From the NCBI GenBank assembly GCA_009829735.1, contig CM020619.1, forward strand, positions 6,588,083-6,652,082: a stretch of 64,000 nt of DNA, written 5' to 3'. The position numbers were made by a program, and so were the translations under genes. The notes beneath the pieces were generated by a model, which saw nothing but the letters and a program-made list of their open reading frames with translations, ran no database searches and was not told the origin of the DNA. Position 1 is the first letter of the stretch, and every line of letters starts with the position of its first letter. This DNA is from Pyropia yezoensis. Its lineage: Eukaryota > Rhodophyta > Bangiophyceae > Bangiales > Bangiaceae. Positions 1 through 11,640 of the stretch are shown in pieces.

Positions 1-822
1 ATCGTTCCCGTGGTCTCCAATGGGACGCCCGCGGTAGAGGATGTGCTCCCTCCTCCTCGCCAGGTATATGGAGACCACATTGCGCTCAACCGGGTGACAC
101 TGTGGTCTCCTGATGGTACCGCCCTGGCGCGGGAGCTGACCTTTACCGTCACTCCCGACCAGTCGGTGATTGTGTTGGGCCCCAACGGCTGTGGTAAGTC
201 CACCCTTCTCCGCCTGCTTGCGGGCCTGTGGCCGCTGCAAGCTGGTACGCTCACCCTCCCGTCACGAGACGATGTTTTCTTTCTCTCCCAGCGTCCTTAC
301 GTTGTGACTGGTGGTAGCCTGCGCGCGCAGCTGCAATATCCCCATCTGCCTGGTGTGGTTGTTGGCGACACCCGCACCCATCCGGACGCTCGGGCGACCC
401 GGTGCCTGGAAACTGTGGAGCTGGGCTACCTCGTTGAGCGCGCTGGAGGACTGGACGGCCTCCTCGCGTGGGAGGAGGTGCTGAGTGGTGGCGAGAAGCA
501 GCGCCTCGCGGTCGCGCGGCTCCTTTACCACGGCCCCCGCTACGCGGTGGTGGACGAGGCCACGTCTGCCATTTCGGCTGACGGGGAGGTGCTGGTGTAC
601 CGCGCCCTTCGTGACGCAGGCGTGACCCTGCTCTCGGTGGCGCATCGGCAGGCGGTCATTCCCTTCCACGAGCACTCTGTTGTGTTTGATGGTGCCGGCG
701 GGTGGGCGCTCCAGTCTCTGACCGCCGCAGTCTCATCGAAGGTGGGGGGGGAAGGTGCGGCTGAGGAGGGGAGCTCGGAAGATGGGGTTTGCACAGGAGA
801 GATGAACGGCGGTGACGCGTAG
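1..822 (+). CDS. ABC transporter subfamily D (peroxisomal type), C-terminal ATPase domain, 5' partial
   Basis: The frame is open to the window edge, so only the 3' part is present; the GTG at base 10 is not a credible start. The product is the nucleotide-binding domain of an ABCD half-transporter, a family that moves fatty acyl groups into peroxisomes in plants, animals and fungi. Counting from base 10, Walker A (GPNGCGKST) is at residues 57-65, the Q-loop region reads LSQRPYVV, the signature LSGGEKQRL is near 157, Walker B with DEATSAISADGE follows, and the H-loop is SVAHR. 'LSQRPY' and 'DEATSAISADGE' are typical of subfamily D rather than B or C. The transmembrane half must lie upstream of the window. 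The last 45 residues or so, after the ATPase fold, are acidic and Gly-rich and look unconserved. The exact ABCD member and transported substrate cannot be read from this part. Confidence 0.93.
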   Translation: MVPVVSNGTPAVEDVLPPPRQVYGDHIALNRVTLWSPDGTALARELTFTVTPDQSVIVLGPNGCGKSTLLRLLAGLWPLQAGTLTLPSRDDVFFLSQRPYVVTGGSLRAQLQYPHLPGVVVGDTRTHPDARATRCLETVELGYLVERAGGLDGLLAWEEVLSGGEKQRLAVARLLYHGPRYAVVDEATSAISADGEVLVYRALRDAGVTLLSVAHRQAVIPFHEHSVVFDGAGGWALQSLTAAVSSKVGGEGAAEEGSSEDGVCTGEMNGGDA

Positions 823-1454
823 GGCCACACGCGCTCGTCACCGGGTTCGGCACAGATGCTGGTGCCGTCCGATTGTATTTTGCTCCCAGTTTTGAATCGC
901 TCTCTGCTGAGCATCCTCTTTGTGGTGTGTTCAAACCACTTCTCGACGAGGTGCCTCCTTGTTCGTTGTCTGTCCAACTCACCACCACCACATGACCACC
1001 TCATGACCTCCACCCGACCAACCACGACGAAGTCCCGACCTCATTCCCCAACAGCGCCCGACTAGTTTACCACCCTTCCACATGCCACAGCAACCCGCGT
1101 CGGGCGAGTCGGGACGATCTCATGCCTTGCGCCAAAGCGTTGCCATTCCCACCGGCGTGTCCAGCTTCTTCGAATGCAGAGAAGTGGTCAGATCCCACAC
1201 TTCTTCAATGGGAGCGACCGACTGCTCGGTCCGATGCTGATGCACAAAGCGGCTGAAAGCAGCGGTGCGTCACGCACAGAGCACGTACACAGAGGCAAGC
1301 CACGCACGCCTGCTGCGCACCCACTCGCGGAGCATGCCTCTTAGGCTTTTTCTTTTTCGCCGCCCCCGCCTTTCACAGATGGCCGCCCTTGGAACCTCAA
1401 TCAAGGCGAGCATCGCTGGCGTTCTCTAGTCGCCGCCGCGGGCCTCCGTTTTCC
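823..1454. other. intergenic spacer, nothing recognised
   Basis: These 632 bp separate the ABCD stop from the end of the small minus-strand gene, so both genes end here (convergent). Short open frames overlap each other and show no motif. No RNA gene or repeat was seen. Confidence 0.5.
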
Positions 1455-2009
1455 TTACTTGCCGCCGGGACCCCCCTCTTCGCCCAGGGCGTCCGTCTTG
1501 AGAGCCTCGATGAGGCGGGCATAGTCTGCGCTCCCCCGCCCTGCTGCCGCACCAGCAACGGCGGTGGTGTGTGCCTGGTGAAGCCCGGGGTTGTTCGCCC
1601 AGAAGCCAGACGGGAGTGGCGGCTGCGCCCACCGCTCGCGCACCGTCGCCGCGCCGGCCTCCACCTGCACAATGACAAAATTGCCAGTAACGGTGCATGG
1701 GGTGCAGTGCGAGGAAAGAATAGGTGGTCAAGAGAGCAGATGGTAAGCAGCGCGTCAACAACACTCGCTGTGTGTGACAGCAAAATCGAGCCAGCCACCA
1801 GCAAAAGGCACTTCGTCCAAAGGACCCACGCGTGGCGCGGCCTTTCACGAGGTCAAGCAGAACACGCGAGGCACACAAAAAAACAAGCTCAGCGGGAGAA
1901 AAGGCCCACAGCATACCGAGGCCAGGCGCTCAGACTCGGCGGCCGCAATGACCTCCGGCGGCGTGCGCATGTCACGAATCCACACGGCAACCGAGCGAAT
2001 GTACACCAT
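1455..2009 (-). CDS. small two-exon gene, unknown product (about 100 aa)
   Basis: Exon 1 is 2009-1917 and exon 2 is 1664-1455. The ATG at 2009 sits in a good context (acc ATG G). The first exon codes for 31 residues beginning MVYIRSVAVWIRDMRTPPE. It ends at a GTATGC donor at 1916, and the acceptor TTGTGCAG ends at 1665, which gives a 252-bp phase-0 intron. The second exon codes for 69 residues, including QPPLPSGFWANNPG and DYARLIEALKTDALGEE, and stops at TAA. The joined protein has mixed, non-repetitive composition, unlike the surrounding random frames, and both splice sites are canonical. I do not recognise the family. A small organelle-associated subunit is conceivable but unproven. It lies head to head with SEC24. 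The main doubt is whether an additional exon lies upstream. Confidence 0.5.
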
Positions 2010-2432
2010 GGTAAGAGCAACGAGCGGGCACGAAGTGCGAGGTGTCAAGGAGTACAACGAAGGGGGCAGCGAGACCGCGCAGCTGAGAGAGCTATGAGGC
2101 GGAGAGGGAGGGAGGATTGGTGCTTGGTGCGCGCATTGATGCGTCACTCAACGTTGAGATTCACGAAAGTGTAGTCCCGTCGATCGAAACAGAGTTGTTC
2201 GCCGTGGTAATTGTCGGTGTAATTTCTTGGACTGTTAGGACTGGTGGCATGGGCGGGGAGAGGGCACGGAATGTCAGCTGTTCCGCGCTCCGTGCCTGAC
2301 CTTCGTCGCGCGGTGCCACGCCGCCGTCCGTTGCCCTAGTGGCGACACCTACTCCGTACCCAGCACGCTGACTTTTTCTCTTTCTTCTCGTTGCCTTCGG
2401 TGGCTTCTGGGCCGCCTCTTCTCCTCTCTACC
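2010..2432. promoter_or_regulatory. divergent spacer between small gene and SEC24
   Basis: These 423 bp hold the 5' sides of the minus-strand small gene and of SEC24. A T/C-rich stretch at about 2370-2430 runs up to the SEC24 ATG. No TATA box or clear motif stands out. Confidence 0.35.
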
Positions 2433-5400
2433 ATGGATCCGCCACCGCCGGGGCGGTACCCCGCTGTCGGTAGGCCGGCTGCGTATGGGGGCGGCCCGCC
2501 GGCGGGCGCCCCACGGTATGCCGCCGCGTCAGCACAGTCGGCAACGCCGCCACTGGGGGCGGTTCCTGGAGGAGGAGCGTATTCGGATGGCCGAATGACG
2601 GGTGCGCCGCCGGCTGGTGGTCGCCCGATGGGGGCTCCGCCTGCTGGAGCCCGCCCGACGGGGGCTCCTGCTGGTGCCCGCCCGATAGGGGCGCCTCCTG
2701 TGGGTGCTCGTCCGATGGGGGCTCCACCTGCGGGGGCGCGCCCGATGGGTGCACCGCCAATGGCTGCTGGACGAGGCATTTCGGGTGTTCCGGGCGGTGC
2801 AGTTGGTCCTGTCGGTGGGGTGGGCCCCGGCGGTGCAGCTGTTCCCGGTCGTGCGGTTGGTCCTGGCGGCTCGGTTGGTCCCAATGGCCCCGGCGGCCCT
2901 ATTCGTCCTGGCGGCCCCGCGAGTCCAGGTGGTTCGGTCACTCCTGGCGGACCGGTCGCTCCCAGCGGTCCCGGCGGCGCTGGCGGCTACTCCCCAGTCG
3001 CGGCTGCGGCTGCGCCTCGCTACCCTACTTCTGCTCCGGCATCTCGCTATCCGACTCCAGGCGCGCCTCCGGCGGGTCGCTACCCAGCACCGGCGCCTGC
3101 TTATGGCGGTGCGCCTGGGGCGCCGGCGGGTGCTCGGCCGGCCTATCCTGAGCCCCCCGCCATGGGCGGTCCCCCTGGTGGCGCGGCGGCGGGCAATGTC
3201 GGCGCTGGTGTGGGCGGTGTGTCAGCCGGTGGCGTTGGTGCCGGCAACCCCACCCCGCAGCCGCCGCTTGGCTCCATGGTCTCCGTAACCGACGCGCGGT
3301 TTCTCCCCCGACCCCCTTTTAGCGGCGCTGATGTGGCGGCACGGGTGGTAAGCGGAGACTCGCCGCCAGCCCCCGTGTCCAGCAGTGCTATTGGCGCGAT
3401 GGGCCCTGCACCTGGCGGCATGACCGGGCAGGTGTTTTCTTCTGCGGGGGCATCATCGGCCATTACTGCTGCGTGCCCTCCTGAGGCTCACGTGCCCACT
3501 TCGCCACTGCTTGTGCGGTTGACCAACCGAGTCTTTCCCCAGTCATCTACGCTTGCGACCAAGTATGGCCTTCCTCTTGGCGCGGTGATCCACCCGATGA
3601 GCGGTGACGCGCCGCCCGTGCCACTCATCAATTTTGGTCAAATGGGCATTGTACGGTGCACCCGGTGTCGTGCGTACATCAACTTCATGTGCGTCTTTAC
3701 GGACGCGGGTCGCCGCTGGCGCTGCTGTTTGTGCCAGTTCCTTAACGGCACACCGAACGAGTACTACGCCGCGTTGGACGGATCGGGCAAGCGGACTGAC
3801 GCGCGGCAACGGCCCGAGCTGACCCACGGGTCGGTTGAATTTGTGGCGCCTACCGACTACATGGTGCGGCCGCCGATGCCCCCAGTGTACGTTTTTATTG
3901 TGGAGACGACGGTGGCATCGGCCACGTCCGGCTTGCTGGTCACCGCTGTCAACGCCATCCGCAAGGCGCTGGACCTGCTGCCTGACGATGGGCGCACCAA
4001 AGTGGCACTCCTTACCTATGATGTGGCCCTTCATTTTCACTGCTTTAAGGCGGGCGAAGACGCGGAGCCGTCGTCGCTCGTGGTGGCTGACGTGGAAGAC
4101 ATGTTCCTGCCCTGCCCTGAGGACGTTCTGGTGCCGCTGGACGAGTGTCGTCCGAGCCTCATCAAGGCCTTGGAGCGGTTACCATCGGCGTTGCCAGCGC
4201 CAGCGCCGGCGGGCACCCCCGTCGCGCCGTCGCCCAGCTGCTTGGGCGCCGCGCTGCAAGGAGCCTTTCTGCTCATGGAGCGGTGGGGCGGCAAGATGAT
4301 GGTGCTGGCAGCCTCTCGCCCGACGGTTGGCCCCGGTGCACTCAGGGAACGTGGGGACCCTGGGGCGCTGGGCGCAGATCGGGAGCGGGGGCTGCTAGCA
4401 CCAGACATCCCCTTTTATCGCAAGCTGGCGGTCGACTTCACAAGAAAGCAGATCAGCGTGGACATGTTCCTCGCTACCCCCCCTCCTGGGCCGTTCGTAG
4501 ATGTGGCATCGCTATCACCGCTGTGCAAGTACACGGGCGGTGACTTTGTCTACATGCCCTGCTTCACCGTTGCTGGCGACGGCGACCGGCTGTCGCGGTC
4601 GGTGTGCCGGCAGCTGGGACGGGAGACTGGGCTGGAGGCCGTCATGCGTGTGCGGGCGACCAAGGGTGTGCGGTGCGGCAACTTTCATGGCCGCTTCTTC
4701 CTCCGCAACACGGATCTACTGGCACTCCCAAACTCTGACGCTGACTCGGCGTATGGGGTGCAGTTTTCCTTTGATGACGCTGCCCTCACCACCGGGATGT
4801 TTGTGGTGCAGACCGCCCTCCTGTACACATCAACTCGCGGCGAGCGCCGTATCCGGGTGCACACCGTCGCGGCACCCGTTTCGCGGTCGGTGCCCGAGAT
4901 GCTAGCGTCAGCCGATGCGGGCGCAACGGCCAACTTGCTCGTCCGCACTACTGCAGACGGCGTGCGGGAGCGGCGCGTGGACGATATCCGGCGTTCAATG
5001 GTCGATAAGCTGGTTGCCGCCCTGGCCGTTTACCGAGGAATGACCAAGAACTCCCCGGCCGACGCGGCGGCCCAGTCACTGGCCGCTGGCACCGGCCCAC
5101 AGCTGCTGCTGCCTGACGGCTTGACGCTGCTGCCGCTGCTGATGCATGGGCTGCTCCAGAGTCCTATCTTGTCGCGGGACGGCGCGGCTGCGTTTGGGAT
5201 GCGAATGGATGACAAGGCCGCGCTGCTGTCGTCCGTGGATGCCATGTCAGTCGCCCGCACCTGCGCATTTCTATACCCCAACGTCCTTCCTGTGTGGCCG
5301 CCCTCCTCTTGGGGGCCCGATGTGGACACCCCCCTGGCCAGTGGGCCCGCCACCAACGGAGGGCCGGCCGCGCTACCTGTGCACGCGCATGACGAGCGGT

Positions 5401-5882
5401 GTCGCAACCCGTTGGCCACTCCCCTGCCCGCCAATGGGTGGCCCGCGTTGAGTGGTGCGCTTCACGCCGAGTCTGCCATCCTCGTGGACGATGGCCGCTC
5501 TCTCGTTCTCTGGGTGGGTCCCTCTGCCGCCGCGGGCCTGTGCTCCGCCCTCGGGTGCGCCCTCGATGTCAACGCCCTACGGGCGGCCCTACTGGCCGCC
5601 TCCCCGCCCCCTTTGACCGCCGCGGCGGTAGGCGACCACACTGGTGACGTGGCAGCGCCGACGCCCGCGGGCATTCTCTTGCTCCGGGCTGTCGCCGCGT
5701 TTCGGCGGGCGCGTCCTGCGTCGACCGACGTGGTTGTTGTGGCGGGGGGAGCCAATCCGGGGCACAAGCGCGTTATGGGGTGTATGGTTGAGGAGTCATC
5801 GCCGCCGCCGGCAGACCCGTCGTACAAGGATTTCCTTGTGGAGCTGCTGAGACAGGTCAACTTGAAGGTCTCCAAAGGCTAG
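2433..5882 (+). CDS. SEC24: COPII coat protein SEC24
   Basis: SEC24 is the cargo-binding subunit of the COPII coat; it pairs with SEC23 at ER exit sites. This reading frame codes for 1,149 residues without an intron. I start at the ATG at 2433 (ctaccATGG); the frame extends upstream to 2391 without another ATG. Residues 1 to about 340 are Gly/Pro/Ala-rich, with tandem 8-residue repeats of the type GARPxGAP, as in other SEC24 N-termini. The Sec23/24 zinc finger has Cys at 409, 412, 431 and 434 (RCTRC ... WRCCLC). Next come the vWA-like trunk ([13 protein letters not shown], then [14 protein letters not shown] and [13 protein letters not shown]), beta-sandwich, helical domain, and a C-terminal gelsolin-like part ([15 protein letters not shown]). 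Length is in the normal range of 900-1,150. It ends 526 bp before the convergent MIT gene. Identity is secure; which SEC24 paralogue it is, is not. Confidence 0.95.
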   Translation: MDPPPPGRYPAVGRPAAYGGGPPAGAPRYAAASAQSATPPLGAVPGGGAYSDGRMTGAPPAGGRPMGAPPAGARPTGAPAGARPIGAPPVGARPMGAPPAGARPMGAPPMAAGRGISGVPGGAVGPVGGVGPGGAAVPGRAVGPGGSVGPNGPGGPIRPGGPASPGGSVTPGGPVAPSGPGGAGGYSPVAAAAAPRYPTSAPASRYPTPGAPPAGRYPAPAPAYGGAPGAPAGARPAYPEPPAMGGPPGGAAAGNVGAGVGGVSAGGVGAGNPTPQPPLGSMVSVTDARFLPRPPFSGADVAARVVSGDSPPAPVSSSAIGAMGPAPGGMTGQVFSSAGASSAITAACPPEAHVPTSPLLVRLTNRVFPQSSTLATKYGLPLGAVIHPMSGDAPPVPLINFGQMGIVRCTRCRAYINFMCVFTDAGRRWRCCLCQFLNGTPNEYYAALDGSGKRTDARQRPELTHGSVEFVAPTDYMVRPPMPPVYVFIVETTVASATSGLLVTAVNAIRKALDLLPDDGRTKVALLTYDVALHFHCFKAGEDAEPSSLVVADVEDMFLPCPEDVLVPLDECRPSLIKALERLPSALPAPAPAGTPVAPSPSCLGAALQGAFLLMERWGGKMMVLAASRPTVGPGALRERGDPGALGADRERGLLAPDIPFYRKLAVDFTRKQISVDMFLATPPPGPFVDVASLSPLCKYTGGDFVYMPCFTVAGDGDRLSRSVCRQLGRETGLEAVMRVRATKGVRCGNFHGRFFLRNTDLLALPNSDADSAYGVQFSFDDAALTTGMFVVQTALLYTSTRGERRIRVHTVAAPVSRSVPEMLASADAGATANLLVRTTADGVRERRVDDIRRSMVDKLVAALAVYRGMTKNSPADAAAQSLAAGTGPQLLLPDGLTLLPLLMHGLLQSPILSRDGAAAFGMRMDDKAALLSSVDAMSVARTCAFLYPNVLPVWPPSSWGPDVDTPLASGPATNGGPAALPVHAHDERCRNPLATPLPANGWPALSGALHAESAILVDDGRSLVLWVGPSAAAGLCSALGCALDVNALRAALLAASPPPLTAAAVGDHTGDVAAPTPAGILLLRAVAAFRRARPASTDVVVVAGGANPGHKRVMGCMVEESSPPPADPSYKDFLVELLRQVNLKVSKG

Positions 5883-6408
5883 CTTGCCTCCCGCAACCCC
5901 GTCCCATTGTCACGGGCCGTACCTGCAGCTTGACAAGTGTCTTTTGTTTACTCCCTTGACCCCTTTCTTGATCTCTAAAGCTGTGCTCCGCCCTGCCCTT
6001 TTTATCGACCTGTGGTTACTTCCCCGTCCGAGAACATGAGAGGATCTGACCACTCGCGGTCATCCGGCATACTCACCGCGTTCCGGTGAACTCGATGTTA
6101 ACCCGCGATTCTTCTCTTGCTGGCTGTCTCCTCCGAAGAGATGGACGAACTGCACCACCCACTGGAGGAAATGTGGCTGGGCGCACACAGATCACCGGTG
6201 TTGACCAGAGTATTAATACATACGAACCCCGTTCTTGGATGTTGGGATAGACGCGAACGACGCAGTGAATTAAGAGCACAACGGAAACACGCTATCAACA
6301 CGCGGCATTTATGCCTGTACCTTACAAACGGACGAATCGCTTGCAATACGGGACTGCCGGGGCCCCGCGGACACCGCGTCGACACCCTGGCCCACCTACC
6401 CTCGTCAC
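5883..6408. other. convergent 3' spacer (SEC24 / MIT gene)
   Basis: The shared 3' flank of two converging genes is clearly less GC-rich than either gene. It presumably carries both polyadenylation regions, but no signal can be assigned with confidence. No repeat was seen. Confidence 0.4.
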
Positions 6409-7539
6409 TCAGAAGCCGCCGCACCCGCCTGCGCACACTGTGACGACGCCGCCACCGCCGCCGCCGCACCCGCAACTCATCGGCGGCGGCTTGGCCGCGA
6501 CGACGCCACAGCAGGGCCCCCCACACGAGCAGTGCGTCGACGGCGGCGGCGGCTTCTTGGGTGGCTCCGCCTTGGGCTTGGATGGTGCCGGCGCGCAAGA
6601 CATGACAGTCGGGCAGGCGGCGCCCACGGTAATGGTCACGGCGGGGGGCGGGCAGCAGCACACAGGGGGTGGGCAGGTGCACTTGAGCGGTTTCTTGTCC
6701 TCCTCCTTCTTGGGCTCCTTCTTGGGCGCTGGCGGCTTGTCCTCCTTGGGCTTGGTCGGCGGAGGCGGCAGACAGCCGGTCATCATGGGCATCATCATTG
6801 GCACACACACCGTTGGCATCATCATCCCGCCCATCCCCATCCCCATCATGCCGCCTGGCATCATCATTCCGGGCATGCCCATGCCGGGCATTCCCATCCC
6901 CGGCATGACCGGCATCATGCCCGGTGGGCACACGCCAGGCGCAGGCGGCTTGTCCTTGTCATCCTTCTTGGGCGCCGGCGGCTTCTTCTCCTCGTCCTTC
7001 TTCTCGGCCTTGGGCTTGGGCGGCATCGGCGCCGGCGCGCACGTACACACGGTCATTGGCGGCGGTGGGCAGGTACACACCGGCGGCGGCGGGCAGGTGC
7101 AGACGGCCACCGTCGTTGCTGGCGGGCAGGTGCACCGCGGGGGGCATGTGCAGGGCGGCGGTGCCGCCGGCTGCGCGCACGTGCACACGACCGTCGGCAC
7201 CGCCGGGGGTCGGGCGCCCGCACACGTACACATGGCGGGGGAGGCGCAGCCGCATTTCGCCGCCGCCTCCTCCAGCCACTTGCGGATGACCGTTGCGCGG
7301 GAGAGGTACGCCTTGGCGTGCACCCGCAGGTTCTCCTTGAGCGTCTTGTCCTCCTCCACCCCGCGCGCCTTCATCAGCGACTCCACCGCCGCCACGTACG
7401 AGCGGTACGCGTCCCGGCCGGCGGCGATGGACTTGTGGCTGCAAGTTGCCGCGTCGGCCGCCATCGCCGCCCGCGCCACCGCCAGGCCGTGCTCGATGAA
7501 CGCAGTCGACGCGGACGGGACGGTCGCGGCGGGCGCCAT
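6409..7539 (-). CDS. MIT-like domain protein with CTCPPP repeats and Met-rich segment
   Basis: The ATG at 7539 begins an intronless 376-residue frame. Residues of about 12-92 form three predicted helices (EHGLAVARAAMAADAAT, GRDAYRSYVAAVESLMKA, LRVHAKAYLSRATVIRKWLEE) that follow the MIT pattern of microtubule-interacting and trafficking domains, which bind ESCRT-III tails. The remainder is very unusual. About residues 95-175 carry seven CTC motifs, mostly followed by Pro (CTCPP, CTCAP). A Lys/Glu/Pro hinge follows, then a Met/Gly/Pro block (about 208-262, with MPGMGMPGM), a second charged hinge, and a Cys/Gly-rich end with an eighth CTC plus CCC, CSC and CGC. CxC and MxM clusters suggest thiolate/thioether metal binding, for example Cu(I), but this is inference. 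No signal peptide or membrane span is evident. I know of no described protein with this architecture. Confidence 0.75.
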   Translation of the reverse strand: MAPAATVPSASTAFIEHGLAVARAAMAADAATCSHKSIAAGRDAYRSYVAAVESLMKARGVEEDKTLKENLRVHAKAYLSRATVIRKWLEEAAAKCGCASPAMCTCAGARPPAVPTVVCTCAQPAAPPPCTCPPRCTCPPATTVAVCTCPPPPVCTCPPPPMTVCTCAPAPMPPKPKAEKKDEEKKPPAPKKDDKDKPPAPGVCPPGMMPVMPGMGMPGMGMPGMMMPGGMMGMGMGGMMMPTVCVPMMMPMMTGCLPPPPTKPKEDKPPAPKKEPKKEEDKKPLKCTCPPPVCCCPPPAVTITVGAACPTVMSCAPAPSKPKAEPPKKPPPPSTHCSCGGPCCGVVAAKPPPMSCGCGGGGGGVVTVCAGGCGGF

Positions 7540-10500
7540 GGCGCCGGCGCGCCCTCAACAGAAGGAGGAGGAGCGCACGGCGAGGAAAAGGGAGTTAGGC
7601 AAGGGATGGGCGGGGAAGGCGGGCGGGAGGGCGGGCGGCGAACCCTCTGGTTACCAACCCCACGCAGCAGCGGTGGAAACGGCGACCCGCTTTGTCAGCG
7701 TGCAAGAGAGAAAGGGAGTGGGTCCCGCGCAGCGACCTACGGGCACGGCGTACGACGTGGAGGGGTAGCGGCAGGGGTGGGGGAGTTTCGAGGTGGAGGC
7801 GTGGAGGCAGGGGGGGGAGCGAAGGCGCACCACGGTGGGAAGCGGATGCACGCCGATCCCGGGGAGGGTGGGCAGCGTGCCCGTCGACCACACAGAGTGA
7901 GTGAGTGGGTGACGTGCGTGACGCCACGACGCACTCTGGTGAGCAGCGCCAGCACGGCAGTTGTCCCGAGGTGGCGGGGCCGCTCAAGTACCCGCGTGCC
8001 CCGGTGGGCGGGCGGGCGGTCGGGCCGCCCTTCCCTCAGCACACCCTCGACGTACTGTACGCCCTGCCCCCCGTCCCCCCCGCGCGTGGTGGTCACCCCC
8101 CGCTGCTCCCACTGCTGGGCCCTGTACGGGGGGCCCCACGTCGTGGGAACCTCTCGACGGGGGGGGGGGAAGGAGTGTGTGTGTGAGTGCGTGTCCACGC
8201 TGGGAGAAAAAAAAAAGGTGGTGGTGGTGCCCCGCCACGCGCCAGTACCTCACTCGCGCAGCGGGCGCGGGAGGAGGAGGCGTGCGGGCGGCCAACCGCA
8301 GCCGCTGACTCTGACACACGCCCCACTCGCCGTGGTCAAGCAGCGCACAGCCAACCGCCGGCAGCACGCACAAGGACACGGGGAGGGGGCGCGAACGAGG
8401 AAGTACCGGTCCTCCCTCCCCACAACCCCCGCTGTGCAGAGAATTTCAATGGCGCGCGTCGACGATGCCGTCCTGCCGTGGCGCTGGCGACAGTGGCGAC
8501 CCCCCCCACACCCGCCCACAGTAGTGTGCGCGACGACGGGCACCTGCAGGTACATAGACGTCGGCGCCAAGTGGCCGCCGGTGTAGCCGAGGAGGGAGGG
8601 GGAGGGTGGCAGGCACCTCCCCTCACCGCCCCTCCCCACAGCCGCCCACCACCTTGTTTCTTTCTCTACTGGTCCCACGCCCCAACTGCCCTTGTCGCCG
8701 CCTCCACCCACTCCCCCCGTGGTCAATCCTCCCGCCCACCCCAACCCGGCCACGCCCAATCTCCAACTTGCCCACACCCCGGTGTGCGCGCCCGTGGCGG
8801 ACGGCCGCCGCTTGGCACGCACCCCCCCCCCCCCCCCCCCCCGCCCGCCCCCTCGCCGAGACGGAACAGATGGGGGGTGCCCCTGCCGCGCCGTCACACC
8901 GACCTGCGCAGGCCAGCTGCTCTTCCCCACCCCCCACCCCCCCCCGCGTCGGCACCGCGACACCGCCAAGCGGCAGTGGTAGCCACCGCGTCCATGCTCG
9001 CCCTGCGAGGACCGCCCACGGTGAACAGTTCTCAATCCACTGGGGCAGGGGCCCCCCCGACCCCCCGCCCGCCGCCCTACGGGCTGACGCTTGGTCGTGC
9101 GGCCGCCCGCACGCACGCCGCGGGAGATGCGCACGGTCCGCACGGGGAAATGGGTGGCACGGCGCTGTGGCCGACACACCCACCGTGGAAGCCGAGAGTG
9201 TGCAGAGGCGGGGCGCCCTCCACGATCGCGATGCCAGCAGAGAAAAGGGGATTGAAGGGGTGTACAGTATTGTACATATGGATCAGAAGAGCCGGGGCGG
9301 CCGCACGGGTGCGCAGCGATCCTGGGCGGTGGGGCGCTGCTGCGGCCGGGCTTGTGGGCGGCTGCCGCTTGGTGGCCGCGCCGCCGTGGCCCGCCGGTCG
9401 GGCAGGCACTTCGTGGTTGGAACCGTTTCGGCCAGGGATTGGTCGTTCCAGGCGAGAATAGCCGACGTCTGGATTTCAAGAGCATCCGAGCATGGGCAGT
9501 CCATGGATTTCGGTCGACAATTGTCGGAGCCCGCCAGCCAGTCTCTCTTCGATGCTCGTACATGTACGCATAAAGGGGGGTGTAGCAGGTGGTGCTGACA
9601 AGCCTGGCGACGCTACTGCTGCTGGCGCTGATGGATGCATGTGGCAGGGCATGCCAAGGCTAGCACGTACCCGTCACTCTTTTGGTTACCTGTGTGGGAA
9701 TGAACCAAGTACAGCATAGAGGCAGATGCGCAAAGTGACAAATTTGAACCCAGAGTGACATTTGATCTCACCACCCGTCCCCCCCCCCCGTCGAGTCCTA
9801 CGACCCCTGTTGACCATGAAGAAGTGTACCCTGCGCGACGTGGGGTACACCGCTGTGCTCCTCAGACCTTGCACTCTGTGCCTATGTGTTTTTTTCTTGA
9901 AAAAGATTGATCATTGGCCACGTATGGTCATCATCCATACAGAAGCAGAAGTACGTCCATGTCCGTCGCCCGCCCCATGATCTCCGCACGACCAGGCACC
10001 GAAGAGCAACACCACGCACCAAGACACCCCCCTCTACCTATCCTGCCTCTGTTCATAAAAAAAAAAACGGTGGGTATCGGTTGTATGTTGCCCTGAGGAG
10101 CACTTCTTCACGACGAAGCAACTAAAAACTGTAGTTTTTGAGCCTCCCCCCTCATCGCAAAGAGAAGGACAGCAACCGGGCAGTAGCATGGCCCTAACTA
10201 AACCTCTGTGTCCCTGCGAGCTTGCAGGTACACAAAAACTGCTTTGCCGGTATCCCAATGTACTCCCAGGGGCGGGGTTTTGCACACGCTAGGACCCCCC
10301 TGCCGCAGCGAGTGCCTATAAAAAAAAACGTGGATTCCCACGGAACAGACCACCCCCCGCGAGCTCAGGACCCTCCGCGGAGTCCGTATGAGCGACTGGT
10401 GCCAAAAAGTTTAGTCAGGCGACGCCCAGGACTGGTTGGGGATATGTGGATAGGAGACCTCACGTTCTTGAGCTCTTTCTTGTGTTTCAATGGGTAGACA

Positions 10501-11149
10501 CGGGCCTTGGGGCACGATGAAGGCCATGACCTGTGCACTGTTGCGCATCCTGGCTCGTAGGGACTCTGTATGCTCCTTTCCATCCCCCTGCTCAGTGCCA
10601 GCTCCCAGCCAGAGTCAGTGAGTGAAGCAGGAAGCACATTATGAAGAGTACTGCCTGTACGGGATGTGTTTAAGCTTTTCAAGCCTCTCTCTGATGGATG
10701 GTGGTGTGCAGGACGTTGCGGCAGGCCGAGGTGGCGGCCATGGCCGGTGCCGATGCGGTGCGGTTGGCAGGCTTTGAGGCGTCCGCGTTCCGTGAACCCG
10801 CCGCCCGGCTGTGAGTCGCCCACGGGCGGGAGGTGCGGCCCAACGAAAAAAAAACTGACTGCCTTTGAGGGCAGTTTTAACTCGATAAGCAGTCAATAGG
10901 ACGGGATAGTCGAGCGGCCTGAGCTGACGATCGAGTCGTTTTTTTAACTGAGAGAGTTTCGGCATGGCAGATCTCAGTCATCCAGGTATTTTGGCATCTG
11001 AGAAGGCCACAACCCAGCGATCCTATTGGCTGTCACACGAGCAGCGTGGCATACATTTTTGCGCATGCTCTCTTCAATATTGACGGGTTCTGGGTACTTT
11101 TGTATGCACGGTACATCGACAACGTGACTTTTCTTTACTCAAACCTACT
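7540..11149. other. long non-coding stretch upstream of the MIT gene
   Basis: The first 2 kb is very GC-rich with C or G runs (for example about 21 C near 8822-8842); many overlapping frames are open only because stops are rare. From about 9.7 kb GC drops. At 9261-9276 lies the palindrome TGTACAGTATTGTACA. A short hairpin occurs near 10,120-10,140 (AAAAACTGTAGTTTTT), and another at about 10,855-10,878 (ACTGCC/GGCAGT). No protein motif, tRNA or rRNA was found. Introns could hide a small gene. Confidence 0.4.
9261..9276. promoter_or_regulatory. GTACAGTA-type palindrome
   Basis: The sequence TGTACAGTATTGTACA carries a TGTACA at each end. Very similar palindromes lie at 29,189-29,216 and 41,373-41,392, both between divergent genes. 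A regulatory or core-promoter role is inference. Confidence 0.25.
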
Positions 11150-11640
11150 CACCGCCACCTACTTCACCCTCTCCTTCCTCACCACCTCACCTTCTCACTA
11201 CCATGCCTGCACCAGCGCCTCCCTACCTCCCCCTCACCACCCGCCCCCTACCCCCTCTCCCACGCCTTGAGCTGCGCCGCCGTCGCCGCCCAGCGAAAAC
11301 CACCCCGCTTGCCCCCTCTTCTCCCTCACACCGCTGCCCACCTCCCCCCCAGCCTCAGCCCTCCCTCACCATCTCACTCCCAAGCCTGCACCAGCGCCGC
11401 CCTCCTCCCCCCTCACCCTCCTCATCCTGCCTTCCCTCGCATGCCTTCATCCACGCCGTCATCGCCCCGCAGCTTTCGCCACCCACTTCCCCTCCCTCCG
11501 CCCTCACTCCCAGGCATCTGCCCCGGCCACCACCACCACACCATCAACTCTCAACCCCTCAACACCCCCATACACCAGTCGCCTTGCTCCCCCGGCATCC
11601 CAGCGCCATGCCCCCCCGCCCCACGCCCGTCCTCAATTAA
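11150..11640 (+). repeat. pyrimidine-skewed (C/T/A) low-complexity block
   Basis: The plus strand is almost free of G over about 490 bp, made of CCTCACC/CCCTCC-like words. Part of it is duplicated: the stretch starting CTGCACCAGCGCC at about 11,207 recurs about 185 bp later. The block ends abruptly in an AT-rich tract with TTAATTAA. A similar block lies at 49,340-49,860. The long open frames inside come from strand asymmetry and are not taken as genes. Confidence 0.6.

Noticed and set aside
10-822. Treating base 10 as the true start of the ABC gene
   Set aside because: It is a GTG, the frame is open to the window edge, and the membrane domain is missing, so the gene begins upstream.
8187-9598. 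Frames of 330-437 aa upstream of the MIT gene
   Set aside because: Three frames on both strands are open at once and none shows a domain or normal composition.
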